Shown piece by piece: positions 26,544-34,490 of a stretch of 64,000 nucleotides of DNA. Location of the stretch: NCBI RefSeq assembly GCF_000384295.1, contig NZ_KB913037.1:8691507-8755506 (forward strand), read 5' to 3'. The notes below the pieces were generated by a model. It made no database searches. It worked only from the letters and a program-made list of their open reading frames with translations, and was not told where the DNA came from. The position numbers and the translations under genes were made by a program. The stretch is from Amycolatopsis balhimycina FH 1894. GTDB taxonomy: Bacteria > Actinomycetota > Actinomycetes > Mycobacteriales > Pseudonocardiaceae. The first letter of the stretch is position 1. Each line of letters opens with the position of its first letter.

Positions 26544-26995
26544 CCACCACGACCGTCTACACGGGAATCCCCGCCCGCGGCACGAAAGCTACGCTGCGGG
26601 CGCTCGCGCCGCCGCTGGCCGTCGTCGCCGGGCTCGGCGTCTGCTGCGCGGCGGTCTGGGTCGGCGACCCCACCACCCCGGGCGGGTTTCTCCCGGTCTG
26701 CCCGACCAAGACGCTCTTCGGCATCGACTGCCCGGGCTGCGGCGGCATGCGGATGGCCTACAGCGTGATGCACGGCGACATCCCCGCGGCCCTGCACTAC
26801 AACGCCGTGTCCTTCGTGGTCGTGCTCCTGTTCGTGTGGAGCATGGTCGCGTGGACCACCGGACGCCTGCGCGGGCGCGCGCTGCTCAGCTGGCTGCACT
26901 GGCGTTGGACGCCACTGGTGTTTTCGGTGGTGTTCGTCGTCTGGTTCGTCATCCGCAACCTGCCGTTCGCGCCGTTCACGGCCCTGCACGTCTGA
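26540..26995 (+). CDS. DUF2752 membrane protein
   Basis: A 151-residue protein with about three membrane helices and the family signature CPTKTLFGIDCPGCGGMRMAY, which contains the CPxCG-like cysteines. DUF2752 proteins are of unknown function and commonly occur beside dispanin-like genes in actinobacteria. ATG 26540 overlaps the preceding stop; the frame is open further upstream but only as a shadow. Confidence 0.87.
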   Translation: MTTTTVYTGIPARGTKATLRALAPPLAVVAGLGVCCAAVWVGDPTTPGGFLPVCPTKTLFGIDCPGCGGMRMAYSVMHGDIPAALHYNAVSFVVVLLFVWSMVAWTTGRLRGRALLSWLHWRWTPLVFSVVFVVWFVIRNLPFAPFTALHV

Positions 26996-27181
26996 TTCGG
27001 ACGGACGGGAACCGGCGCGCCGGTTCCCGCGTCGGAGCCAAGCGTGCGGTTCACCCGGACAGCTGATGCCTGGGCAGCGCGGCCGAACCCGAACGGAGTA
27101 CGCTCCCGCGGACCGCGCCGTACGCCAGGGCGTGTTCCGCACGGGGTGTGCGGGTGGAGTGACCAGCGAGGGGGAGACCCA

Positions 27182-28261
27182 ATGACCGATCCCTACGGCC
27201 AGCAGTCCTTCGGGCAGCAGCCCGGCGGCCAGCAGCCGTTCGGACAGCCGCAGCCGGGGCAGGCGCCGTACGGCCAGCCCTACGGGCAGCCGGCGCCGTT
27301 CGGGCAGCCCGCGCCGTTCGGCCAGCAGGGCAATCCCTTCGGTCCGCCGCGGAACTACGCGAACTGGGGGCAGCGCGCCGGTGCCTACCTGATCGACATC
27401 GCCCCGGTGCTGGTTCTCGACCTCTTGGCGCTCGTGCTGACGGCCAGCGGCGCGCGGTTCGTCGGCCTCATCCTGTACGTGCTCGGCGGGCTCGCGGGCC
27501 TGGGGTGGTCCATCTACAACCGGTGGATCCAGCAGGGCAACACCGGCCAGTCCCTCGGCAAGCGCGTCCTCGGGATCAAGCTGGTCTCCGAACAGACCGG
27601 GCAGCCGGTCGGCGTGGGCACGGCCTTCCTCCGCGACCTCGCCCACATCGCCGACGCCCTGCCCTGCTACCTCGGCTTCCTGTGGCCGCTGTGGGACGAC
27701 AAGACCCAGACGTTCGCGGACAAGATCGTGAATACCGTAGTGGTGCAGGCCGACGCGTCGGCCCCCGCCGGCCAGGCCCCGTTCGGCCAGCCGGGCGCGC
27801 AGCCGTTCGCCGGTGGCTACCCGCCGCCGGGCCAGCAGCCGGGCCAGCCCGGTCAGTTCGGCCAGCCGCAGTCCGGCGGCTTCGGCCAGCCCGCCCCGGG
27901 TGGGTTCGGTCAGCAGCCGCCCTCGGGTGGTTTCCCGCAGCAGCCGCCGTCCGGCGGGTTCGGCCAGCCGCCGTCGGGTGGTTTCGGTCAGCCGCCGCAG
28001 CAGGGCGCGTTCGGTCAGCCGCCGCAGCCGGGCGGTTTCGGCCAGCAGCCGCCCGCCCCGCCGTCGGGTGGCCCGGCCTTCGAAGAGGGCGAGCGCACCC
28101 AGATGCTCCGCCCGGACGCCGGGGGCGGGTCCGCCTTCGACGAGCAGGCCGAGCGCACCCAGATGCTGCGTCCCGAAGGCCAGGGCGGGGCCGGGGAAAC
28201 CCAGAAGCTCCAGCAGGGCCAGTTCGGGCAGCCGCCGACCGATCAGCCGCCGCAGCGCTGA
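27182..28261 (+). CDS. RDD-family membrane protein with FGQ repeats and a TQMLRP motif tail
   Basis: A 359-residue protein. A Q/G/P/F-rich head (FGQQPGGQQPFGQP...) leads into an RDD domain (NWGQRAGAYLIDIAPVLVLDLL, GQSLGKRVLGIKLVSEQTG) with three to four helices. A long cytoplasmic tail of about 150 residues follows, made of roughly a dozen FGQ(P/Q) repeats, then ERTQMLRPD, ERTQMLRPE and ETQKLQ. The repeated acidic-R-T-Q motifs look like phospho-threonine sites for a PknB-type kinase or an FHA partner; that is inference. The ATG is preceded by GAGGGGGAG. Confidence 0.85.
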   Translation: MTDPYGQQSFGQQPGGQQPFGQPQPGQAPYGQPYGQPAPFGQPAPFGQQGNPFGPPRNYANWGQRAGAYLIDIAPVLVLDLLALVLTASGARFVGLILYVLGGLAGLGWSIYNRWIQQGNTGQSLGKRVLGIKLVSEQTGQPVGVGTAFLRDLAHIADALPCYLGFLWPLWDDKTQTFADKIVNTVVVQADASAPAGQAPFGQPGAQPFAGGYPPPGQQPGQPGQFGQPQSGGFGQPAPGGFGQQPPSGGFPQQPPSGGFGQPPSGGFGQPPQQGAFGQPPQPGGFGQQPPAPPSGGPAFEEGERTQMLRPDAGGGSAFDEQAERTQMLRPEGQGGAGETQKLQQGQFGQPPTDQPPQR

Positions 28262-28328
28262 GAAGACAGTTCCGCACCACCGCCGGGGTCGCCCGGGGGA
28301 AGTTCACGAATAGTTGGGGTAGAAGTTC

Positions 28329-28820
28329 ATGACCAATCCCTACGGCCAGCAGCAGCCCTACGGCCAGCAGCCGCAGCAGCCGCAGCCCGGCTACGGCCCG
28401 CCGTCCGGCGGCATGCCCGCGCCCTACGGCCAGCCCGCGCCGTACGGCCAGCCGCCCACCGGGGGCTTCGGCGCTCCCGGCTACGGTGCCCCCGGCTATG
28501 GTGGTGCCCCCGGCTATGGCGCGCCCGGCGGTCCCGGCGACATCAACGCCATCAAGGACTACAAGGGCTGGGCGATCGGCTGCATCTTCCTCATGTGGAT
28601 CCTCGCGATCTTCGCGATCATGAAGTCCAACGAGGTCAACACGTACAAGATGCAGGGCAACTACGCGATGGCGGAGCAGGCCTCCAACACCACGCGCACG
28701 CTGTGCCTGATCGCCACCGTCATCGGGGCGATCGGCTGGATCTTCGCGATCATCATGATCATCATCTCGATCACGGCCGTCGCGTCCATCCCGACGTACT
28801 GCACCGGTTACTCCTGCTGA
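28329..28820 (+). CDS. CD225/dispanin-family membrane protein 3
   Basis: A 163-residue protein with a 70-residue YGQQ/YGQP and GAPGYG repeat head and two C-terminal membrane helices around AIKDYKGWAIGCIFLMWILAIFAIMKSNEVN. It shares head composition with the RDD protein just upstream, suggesting a common low-complexity interaction zone. The ATG at 28329 has no strong Shine-Dalgarno sequence (AGAAG). Function unknown. Confidence 0.82.
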   Translation: MTNPYGQQQPYGQQPQQPQPGYGPPSGGMPAPYGQPAPYGQPPTGGFGAPGYGAPGYGGAPGYGAPGGPGDINAIKDYKGWAIGCIFLMWILAIFAIMKSNEVNTYKMQGNYAMAEQASNTTRTLCLIATVIGAIGWIFAIIMIIISITAVASIPTYCTGYSC

Positions 28821-28869
28821 ATCCGGGTCGGTCCACCCCGGCATCGCCCGATAGTGGGACGATGTCGGG

Positions 28870-29676
28870 GTGGTGAACCTCTACCGCGACACCGGGGTGG
28901 TGTTGCGCACGCACAAGCTGGGTGAGGCCGACCGGATCGTCACCCTGCTCACGCGGCGGCACGGCAAGGTCCGCGCCGTGGCGAAGGGCGTGCGGCGCAC
29001 GTCGTCGCGCTTCGGGGCCCGGCTGGAGCCGTTCGGTCACGTCGACGTGCAGTTCTACACCGGACGCACGCTCGACGTCGTCACCCAGGTCGAGACCGTG
29101 GACGCGTTCCAGCTGCCGCTGGTCGCCGACTACCAGAGCTACACCGCGGCCAGCGCGATCGCCGAAACTGCGGACCGGCTCTCGGCCGAAGAGGGCGAGC
29201 CGGTGCTCAAGCTGTACCTCCTCGTCGTCGGGGCGCTGCGGGCGCTCGCCGCGGGGGAGCGGGACTCCTCCCTCGTGCTCGACGCCTTCTTCCTCCGCGC
29301 GATGTCCTACGCCGGCTGGGCGCCCGCGCTCACCGAGTGCGCCCGCTGCGGCCTGCCGGGCCCGCACACCGCGTTCAGCGTCCCCGCCGGCGGCTCGATG
29401 TGCCAGGACTGCCGCATCCCCGGCTGCGTGCACCCCGCCCCGGAGGTCCTGGACCTGCTCACCGCCCTCCTGCACGGCGAATGGCCACTGGCCGAGTCGA
29501 CCCTGCCCGGCACCCGCCGGGACGCGAGCGGCCTGGTCGCGGCGCACCTGCAGTGGCATCTGGAGCGCCAGCTCCGGTCCCTTCCCCTGGTCGAGCGACG
29601 CGCCCGGGAGACGACAGTGACATCCGGGGCTTCGCCCCAAGCCGGGGGCTCCGCCACCCGAACCCCCGAAAGATAG
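28870..29676 (+). CDS. recO: DNA repair protein RecO
   Basis: A 268-residue recombination mediator of the RecFOR pathway. The N-terminal OB-fold is recognisable from YRDTGVVLRTHKLGEADRIVTLLTRRHGKVRAVAKGVRRTSSRFGARLEPF; the zinc-finger pair CARC and CQDC lies near residues 157-180. Two GTG starts (28870, 28873) are possible. The last 20 or so codons (VTSGASPQAGG...) are encoded by the first unit of a tandem extragenic repeat that also supplies the stop codon, so the C-terminus is a recent extension. Confidence 0.95.
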   Translation: MVNLYRDTGVVLRTHKLGEADRIVTLLTRRHGKVRAVAKGVRRTSSRFGARLEPFGHVDVQFYTGRTLDVVTQVETVDAFQLPLVADYQSYTAASAIAETADRLSAEEGEPVLKLYLLVVGALRALAAGERDSSLVLDAFFLRAMSYAGWAPALTECARCGLPGPHTAFSVPAGGSMCQDCRIPGCVHPAPEVLDLLTALLHGEWPLAESTLPGTRRDASGLVAAHLQWHLERQLRSLPLVERRARETTVTSGASPQAGGSATRTPER

Positions 29677-29741
29677 GTAGTGACATCCGGGGCTTCGCCC
29701 CGAGCCGGGGGCTCCGCCACCCGAACCCCCGAAAGATAGGT
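29616..29741. repeat. Two tandem 63-bp REP-like units at the recO 3' end
   Basis: Units at 29616-29678 and 29679-29741 differ at one base of 63. Each holds the hairpin GGGGCTTCGCCCC and a second potential stem between GGGGG and CCCCC blocks, ending GAAAGATAGGT. A third copy starts (AGTG at 29742) and diverges at once. The first unit is translated as the recO C-terminus. Confidence 0.92.
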
Positions 29742-29799
29742 AGTGCCCGGGCAGTAGGGTCGGACCTGATCGGCTTTCACCCATCCAGGGAGGCTCCCA

Positions 29800-30615
29800 G
29801 TGCTGCGCAGGGGACGCGAGAACAAGGCGTCGCGATCCGAGCTGCGGGCACCGGATCCGCACCCGTCCGGCGCCAAGCCGCCGGAGATCCCGCGCGAGCT
29901 GGTGCCCAAGCACGTCGCGCTGGTCATGGACGGCAACGGCCGCTGGGCCAACCAGCGCGGCCTGCCGCGCATCGAGGGGCACAAGCGCGGCGAAGCGGTG
30001 ATGATCGACGTCGCCGCCGGTGCTGTCGAAATCGGCGTCAAATGGCTCTCGGTGTACGCGTTCTCGACCGAGAACTGGAAGCGCAGCCCCGAAGAGGTGC
30101 GGTTCCTGATGGGCTTCAACCGCGACACCATCCGCCGTCAGGTCGACTACCTCGGCTCGATCGGCGTGCGCATCCGCTGGGCCGGGCGGCGGCCGAAGCT
30201 CTGGGCGTCGGTGATCAAGGAACTGCAGGTGGCCGAGGAGAAGACCAAGCACAACACGGCGCTGAACATGACGATGTGCGTCAACTACGGCGGCCGCGCG
30301 GAGCTGGGCGACGCGATGCAGCGGATCGCCCGTGACGTCGCCGACGGGAAGCTGAACCCGGACAAGGTGAACGAGAAGACGATCGGGAAGTACCTGTACC
30401 AGCCGGACATGCCGGACGTGGACCTGTTCCTGCGGCCCTCGGGCGAGCAGCGGACGTCGAACTTCCTGCTGTGGCAGTCGGCCTACGCCGAGATGGTCTA
30501 CCAGGACACGCTGTTCCCGGACTTCGACCGGACGCACCTGTGGCGCGCCTGCCTGGAGTTCGCGAAGCGGGACAGGCGCTTCGGCGGCGCTGTCGATCAG
30601 GCGGCTTCTTCGTGA
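29800..30615 (+). CDS. uppS: (Poly)prenyl diphosphate synthase, cis-type (UppS)
   Basis: A 271-residue cis-prenyltransferase making long-chain polyprenyl diphosphate, the lipid carrier for cell-wall synthesis. Signatures: [27 protein letters not shown] with the catalytic Asp, [13 protein letters not shown], and [19 protein letters not shown]...YAE. An N-terminal basic extension of about 35 residues precedes the core, as in the actinobacterial decaprenyl-type enzymes. GTG start. GTGA overlap with the next gene. The recO-uppS order is conserved. Confidence 0.95.
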   Translation: MLRRGRENKASRSELRAPDPHPSGAKPPEIPRELVPKHVALVMDGNGRWANQRGLPRIEGHKRGEAVMIDVAAGAVEIGVKWLSVYAFSTENWKRSPEEVRFLMGFNRDTIRRQVDYLGSIGVRIRWAGRRPKLWASVIKELQVAEEKTKHNTALNMTMCVNYGGRAELGDAMQRIARDVADGKLNPDKVNEKTIGKYLYQPDMPDVDLFLRPSGEQRTSNFLLWQSAYAEMVYQDTLFPDFDRTHLWRACLEFAKRDRRFGGAVDQAASS

Positions 30616-31034
30616 GCGCAACAGAAGCGGCCGAGACCGCGGAGCTGCTGACACAGGCGAAGGACGCTCTCGAGCGTTACCTCGAGGTCCGCGTCGACGA
30701 CGACGGAGCGCTGACGTTCTCCCACGGCGGCGTGCCGTGCGTGATCCAGGCGACCCGGCTCGGCGAGGGCCTGACCGTGCTGACGCTGACCTGCGTGGTC
30801 GGCTGGGACCTGGCGGACGCGCCGGAACTGTCGATCGCGGTCGCCGAGCGGGCGGGGCAGGGACTGTTCGGGACGCTCGGGGTCGGGCACTCGGACAACG
30901 GCGTCGACGTCACGCTCCGGTACGCGTTCCCGGCCGCGGGGCTGGACGCGGCCGCGCTCGGGACGCTGCTGATGCTGGTGGTGTCGACGGCTTCGCAGCT
31001 GCGGACCGACTTGCCGGGAATCCTGCCGGAGTAA
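30612..31034 (+). CDS. YbjN-domain-like small protein
   Basis: A 140-residue soluble alpha/beta protein: [56 protein letters not shown], then a C-terminal helix. The pattern fits the YbjN / type III chaperone-like fold, seen after uppS in related genomes. No enzymatic motif. GTG start overlapping the uppS stop. Confidence 0.75.
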   Translation: MSATEAAETAELLTQAKDALERYLEVRVDDDGALTFSHGGVPCVIQATRLGEGLTVLTLTCVVGWDLADAPELSIAVAERAGQGLFGTLGVGHSDNGVDVTLRYAFPAAGLDAAALGTLLMLVVSTASQLRTDLPGILPE

Positions 31035-31052
31035 GCCCGGGGCGCCGGACGT

Positions 31053-31101
31053 CGTGAACGACCCTTTCCTGTCGTCGGACGTCAGGAAAGAGTCGTTCAC
31101 G
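31053..31101. repeat. 22-bp inverted repeat after the YbjN-like gene
   Basis: The arms 31053-31074 (CGTGAACGACCCTTTCCTG...) and 31080-31101 pair with two mismatches around a 5-base loop. It follows the stop by 19 bases. Terminator-like, third member of the palindrome family. Confidence 0.85.
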
Positions 31102-31231
31102 GCGTCAGGAACCCGCCGGCGTGGCCGAATTTCGGCGCGAACGGCGAATCAGGGGCCAAAACGGACCGTAATCCGCCGCTCGCGGCCCGTGCGGGTCTCG
31201 TCCGGTCGGAGAGTCCTGGCATCATCACGGC

Positions 31232-32248
31232 GTGGACACCCTTCCCGACACCGCGGCCGAGCCCGGCCGGCGCACCCGCCGCCGGTTCCGGATCAGCTCG
31301 GTCGAAGTGCTGTGCGCGATCCTGCTGATCGCGATCCTCGGCCAGGGCCGGCTGCAGCAGCTGTTCGACGTGCCGGCGCTGCGCACCGGATCGACCGTGT
31401 TCGTCGCCGTCTGCGTGCAGGCCCTGCCGTTCCTCGTGCTGGGCGTGCTGATCAGCGGGGCCATCGCCGCGTTCGTGCCCGCCCGCGTGCTGGAGAAGGT
31501 GCTGCCGCGGAAGGCCGGTGCGGCCGTCGGCGTCGCCGGGCTCGCCGGGGTCGCGCTGCCCGGCTGCGAGTGCGCCTCGGTTCCGGTGGCGCGGCGGCTG
31601 ATGGGCCAGGGCGTGGCGCCCGCCGCGGCGCTGGCGTTCCTGCTCGCTGCCCCGGCGGTCAACCCGGTGGTGCTGGTGGCCACCGCGGTCGCGTTCCCGG
31701 GCAAGCCGGAGCTGGTGCTGGCCCGGTTCGCCGGCTCGCTCGCCACGGCGATGGTGATGGGCTGGCTGTGGGCCCGCTTCGGCAAGCTCGAATGGATCAC
31801 CGAACGCGCCCTGCGCCGGCTCCCGGAGGTGGCGGCCGGGCAGCGGTGGCGGGTGTTCGCCGAGACCGCGCGGACCGACCTGGCCGAGGCCGGCGGTTTC
31901 CTGGTGCTGGGCGCATTGATCTCGTCGGCGCTGAACGTGCTGGTGCCGGCGAAGTGGTTCGGCGTGCTGGGCGACCAGATCGTGCTCGGCGTCGTCGTGA
32001 TGGCGGTGCTCGCGGTCGTGCTGGCGCTGTGCAGCGAGGCGGACGCGTTCGTCGCGGCGTCGCTGACCGCGTTGCCGCTGCTGCCGAAACTGGTGTTCCT
32101 GGTCGTCGGCCCGGCGGTGGACGTCAAGCTGTTCGCGCTGCAGGCGGGCACGTTCGGCCGGTCGTTCGCGGTGCGGTTCGCGCCCGCGACGTTCGTGGTG
32201 GCGGTGGCCTGCGCGGTCGTCGCCGGGGTACTGGTGGGAGTCGCGTGA
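31232..32248 (+). CDS. DUF318-type permease
   Basis: A 338-residue permease with about eight to nine helices. GVALPGCECASVPVARRLMGQGVAPAAALAFLLAAPAVNPVV is the typical cysteine-containing membrane motif of this family, related to ArsP-like exporters. It is paired with a TIGR03943/DUF1980 protein (GTGA overlap), the usual two-component arrangement. The downstream Zur-like and SmtB-like regulators suggest a metal, perhaps zinc, as substrate; this is inferred from neighbours only. Confidence 0.88.
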   Translation: MDTLPDTAAEPGRRTRRRFRISSVEVLCAILLIAILGQGRLQQLFDVPALRTGSTVFVAVCVQALPFLVLGVLISGAIAAFVPARVLEKVLPRKAGAAVGVAGLAGVALPGCECASVPVARRLMGQGVAPAAALAFLLAAPAVNPVVLVATAVAFPGKPELVLARFAGSLATAMVMGWLWARFGKLEWITERALRRLPEVAAGQRWRVFAETARTDLAEAGGFLVLGALISSALNVLVPAKWFGVLGDQIVLGVVVMAVLAVVLALCSEADAFVAASLTALPLLPKLVFLVVGPAVDVKLFALQAGTFGRSFAVRFAPATFVVAVACAVVAGVLVGVA

Positions 32249-32994
32249 AACGGGAGACTCAGAACATCCTGCTGATCCTGCTCGGCGGGGCGCTGGTGAA
32301 GATCGCGGTCAACGGCGACTACCTGCGGTACGTCAAGCCGGCGCAGCAGCCGTGGATCATCGTGGGCGGCGCGGTGATGGTGCTGCTGGGCGCCGTCGCG
32401 ATCCTGCGTGACCTGCGTGCCGCGCGTGTCGCCACGGCTCCGGCCTCGCCGGACCACGACCACGGCGATGGCGATGGCGACGGCCACGCGCACTCGACCC
32501 GGCCGGCCTGGCTGCTGCTGGTGCCGGTGCTCGCGGTGTTCCTGATCGCCCCGCCCGCGCTGGGGGCGGATTCGGTGATCCGCACCGAGGCGCGGGTGCC
32601 GGCGAGCGCGGCCGCCGCCGGCTCCATGGCCTTCCCGGCGCTGCCGGCGGGGAACGTGGTGCCGTTGCCGGTGAACGAGTTCGTCAGCCGCGCGGGCTGG
32701 GACACGGGAGGCACGCTCAACGGCCGCACGGTCTCCCTGACCGGGTTCGTCGTGCACACCGGCGGCAGCACGCTGCTGGCCCGCCTGGTGATCAGCTGCT
32801 GCGCGGCGGACGCGTTCCCGGTGACGGTCCGCCTCCGCGGCGGCGAAGCGGACCCCCTCGCGAGCGACGCCTGGATCCAGGTGACGGGCCAGGTGGTCCC
32901 GGGCACGGCGACGAAGGACAACAGCTACACGCCGGACTTCACGCCGGCCTCGGTGACGACGATCCCGGCCCCGAAGGACCCCTACGAGTACTGA
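32245..32994 (+). CDS. TIGR03943/DUF1980 permease partner protein
   Basis: A 249-residue protein with two N-terminal helices, a His/Asp-rich loop (HDHGDGDGDGHAH) typical of a metal-binding linker, a third helix and an extracytoplasmic domain with VISCCAADAFPVTVRL. The CC and the His-rich loop support metal contact. It is always paired with the DUF318 permease; here GTG overlaps its stop. Confidence 0.88.
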   Translation: MKRETQNILLILLGGALVKIAVNGDYLRYVKPAQQPWIIVGGAVMVLLGAVAILRDLRAARVATAPASPDHDHGDGDGDGHAHSTRPAWLLLVPVLAVFLIAPPALGADSVIRTEARVPASAAAAGSMAFPALPAGNVVPLPVNEFVSRAGWDTGGTLNGRTVSLTGFVVHTGGSTLLARLVISCCAADAFPVTVRLRGGEADPLASDAWIQVTGQVVPGTATKDNSYTPDFTPASVTTIPAPKDPYEY

Positions 32995-33004
32995 CCGGGC
33001 GCTG

Positions 33005-33381
33005 ACATTCGTCCAAGACCGGCGGCTGGAGCCGGAGGTCGCCCACGCCTGGCGGCGGACGGTCGCCGGCCGGGGGCGGCTGCGGGTCGAGCGCCTGGCG
33101 GAGGAAATCGGCTGGAGCCGCAAGCGCCTGTGGTCCCGGTTCCGGGCCCAGCTCGGGCTGACTCCCAACGCGCCGCGCGGCTGGTGCGCTTCCACCACGC
33201 CGCGCACCTGCTGGCGGCCGGGCACGCCGCGGCGGACGTGGCCGCCCGGAGCGGCTACACCGACCAGTCCCACCTGCACCGCGAAGTCAAGGCGATCGCC
33301 GGGGTCACGCCGGCCGCCGTGGCCGCCGCGCCGTGGCTCGCGATCGACGACGTGGCCTGGCCGGGCCTGCCGCGAAGCTGA
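33005..33381 (+). pseudogene. AraC-type regulator remnant: N-terminus lost and frameshifted
   Basis: Two reading frames together encode an AraC helix-turn-helix domain. The first (33008-33169) reads WRRTVAGRGRLRVERLAEEIG, then SRKRLWSRFRAQLGLTPN; the second (from 33172) reads AARLVRFHHAAHLLAAG, then SGYTDQSHLHREVKAIAGVTP. Only two bases (GC) lie between AAC and GCC where three are expected, a one-base deletion at about 33170. No start codon or N-terminal effector domain precedes it: the preceding gene ends at 32994. Decayed regulator; a sequencing error could account for the frameshift but not for the missing N-terminus. Confidence 0.8.
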
Positions 33382-33399
33382 TCCACGGCCGCCAGGGGC

Positions 33400-33861
33400 T
33401 CAGTGCTCCGCGCAGGTGCCGGTGATCTCCACCGTGTGCGAGATCTCCGAAAAGCCGTGCTCGGCCGCGATCTTTTCCGCCCAGCGCTCCACCGCCGGCC
33501 CCTCGACCTCCACCGTCCGGCCGCACAGCCGGCACACCAGGTGATGGTGGTGGTGGGCCGAGCAGCGGCGGTAGATCGCCTCGCCGGAGTCCGTGCGCAG
33601 CACGTCGATCTCGCCGGCCTCCGACAGCGACTGCAGGGTGCGGTACACCGTCGTCAGGCCGATGCCGTCGCCGCGTTTGCGCAGCTCGTCGTGCAGTTCC
33701 TGGGCCGAACGGAAGTCGTCGACGGTGCTCAGCAGCTCGACGACCGCGGCCCGCTGCTTGGTCGATCGGCGCCCGGGCACCGGGGCCTGGCTGCGTTGTG
33801 CGGCAGGTTGTGCGGCAGGTTGTGCGGCAGGTTGTGCGGCAGGCTGCGGCACGGCGTTCAT
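33400..33861 (-). CDS. Fur-family metal regulator (Zur-like)
   Basis: A 153-residue Fur/Zur protein: winged helix with QRAAVVELLSTVDDFRSAQELHDEL and TTVYRTLQSLSEAGEIDVLR, the HHHHHLVCRLCG metal/structural segment (C110, C113) and a terminal C150-A-E-H. The second CxxC of the family appears as CxxH. An N-terminal tail of four PAAQ repeats is encoded by four 12-bp tandem repeats (33795-33850). The start overlaps the SmtB-like stop (TGATG). SmtB-Zur operons control zinc in mycobacteria; this is the likely parallel. Confidence 0.9.
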   Translation of the reverse strand: MNAVPQPAAQPAAQPAAQPAAQRSQAPVPGRRSTKQRAAVVELLSTVDDFRSAQELHDELRKRGDGIGLTTVYRTLQSLSEAGEIDVLRTDSGEAIYRRCSAHHHHHLVCRLCGRTVEVEGPAVERWAEKIAAEHGFSEISHTVEITGTCAEH

Positions 33862-34280
33862 CACTTTCCTTCCTGCACGTGGGCGACGGCGTCGACCACG
33901 ATGTGCGCCAGGTGGTCGTCGGCGAGCCGGTAGACGACCTCGCGGCCGCGGCGCTCGCCCTGGACCACCCCAGCTGTCTTGAGCACCCGCAGGTGCTGGC
34001 TGATCAGCGGCTGCGCGACGTCGAGGGCGTCCACCAGCTCGTGCACGCACCGGTCGGCCACCCGCAGCTGCAGCACGATCGCGATCCGGACCGGCGCCGC
34101 GAGGGCGCGCAGCAGGTCGCCCGCGTCGGTCAGGACCGACGGCGACGGGTGCGCCGGCGCCGCTTCGGCCGCCGGCGCGCACTCCGCGAGCCCCGGCTGG
34201 GCGCCACTCCCGGTGACCGTCGCCATTCCCGCCTCCACGCTTGCTCGTCCGCCGTCCGCGACCATGAATTCCGTAGTCAT
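33861..34280 (-). CDS. ArsR/SmtB-family metal-sensing repressor
   Basis: A 139-residue repressor: winged helix VHELVDALDVAQPLISQHLRVLKTAGVVQGERRGREVVYRL, then helix alpha-5 with DDHLAHIVVDAVAHVQE carrying the D-H and H-E metal ligands of the SmtB/NmtR class. About 45 extra residues precede the core; MATVTG (residue 19) is an alternative start. First gene of the operon with the Zur-like regulator. Zn2+ sensing is most likely, Co/Ni not excluded. Confidence 0.9.
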   Translation of the reverse strand: MTTEFMVADGGRASVEAGMATVTGSGAQPGLAECAPAAEAAPAHPSPSVLTDAGDLLRALAAPVRIAIVLQLRVADRCVHELVDALDVAQPLISQHLRVLKTAGVVQGERRGREVVYRLADDHLAHIVVDAVAHVQEGK

Positions 34281-34490
34281 TGCCGATAACGGCGCCGCTC
34301 ATCCTAGTGTTCCCCCGTCCGGGAGCCCCGGCCCGGCGCCGAGCTGCGGGGTACGGCTGGTCGTATTACCCCGTTCGGGTGAGTTCGTGGGATATTGGCT
34401 CTGCGGCTTCGCATGTCGTGGCCGACGGTGCAAGGTTGTCGCGGAGCGTTTCGCCGCTCGCGGCCGCCCGAGGAAAAGCAGTGGGGAGAC

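Noticed and set aside
29616..29741. CRISPR array
   Set aside because: Only two tandem units with no unique spacers; unit is itself hairpin-forming. No CRISPR repeat or cas gene elsewhere in the window.
31102..31231. Zur box upstream of the DUF318 permease
   Set aside because: No TGAAAATGATTTTCA-like palindrome seen; the link to zinc remains inferred.
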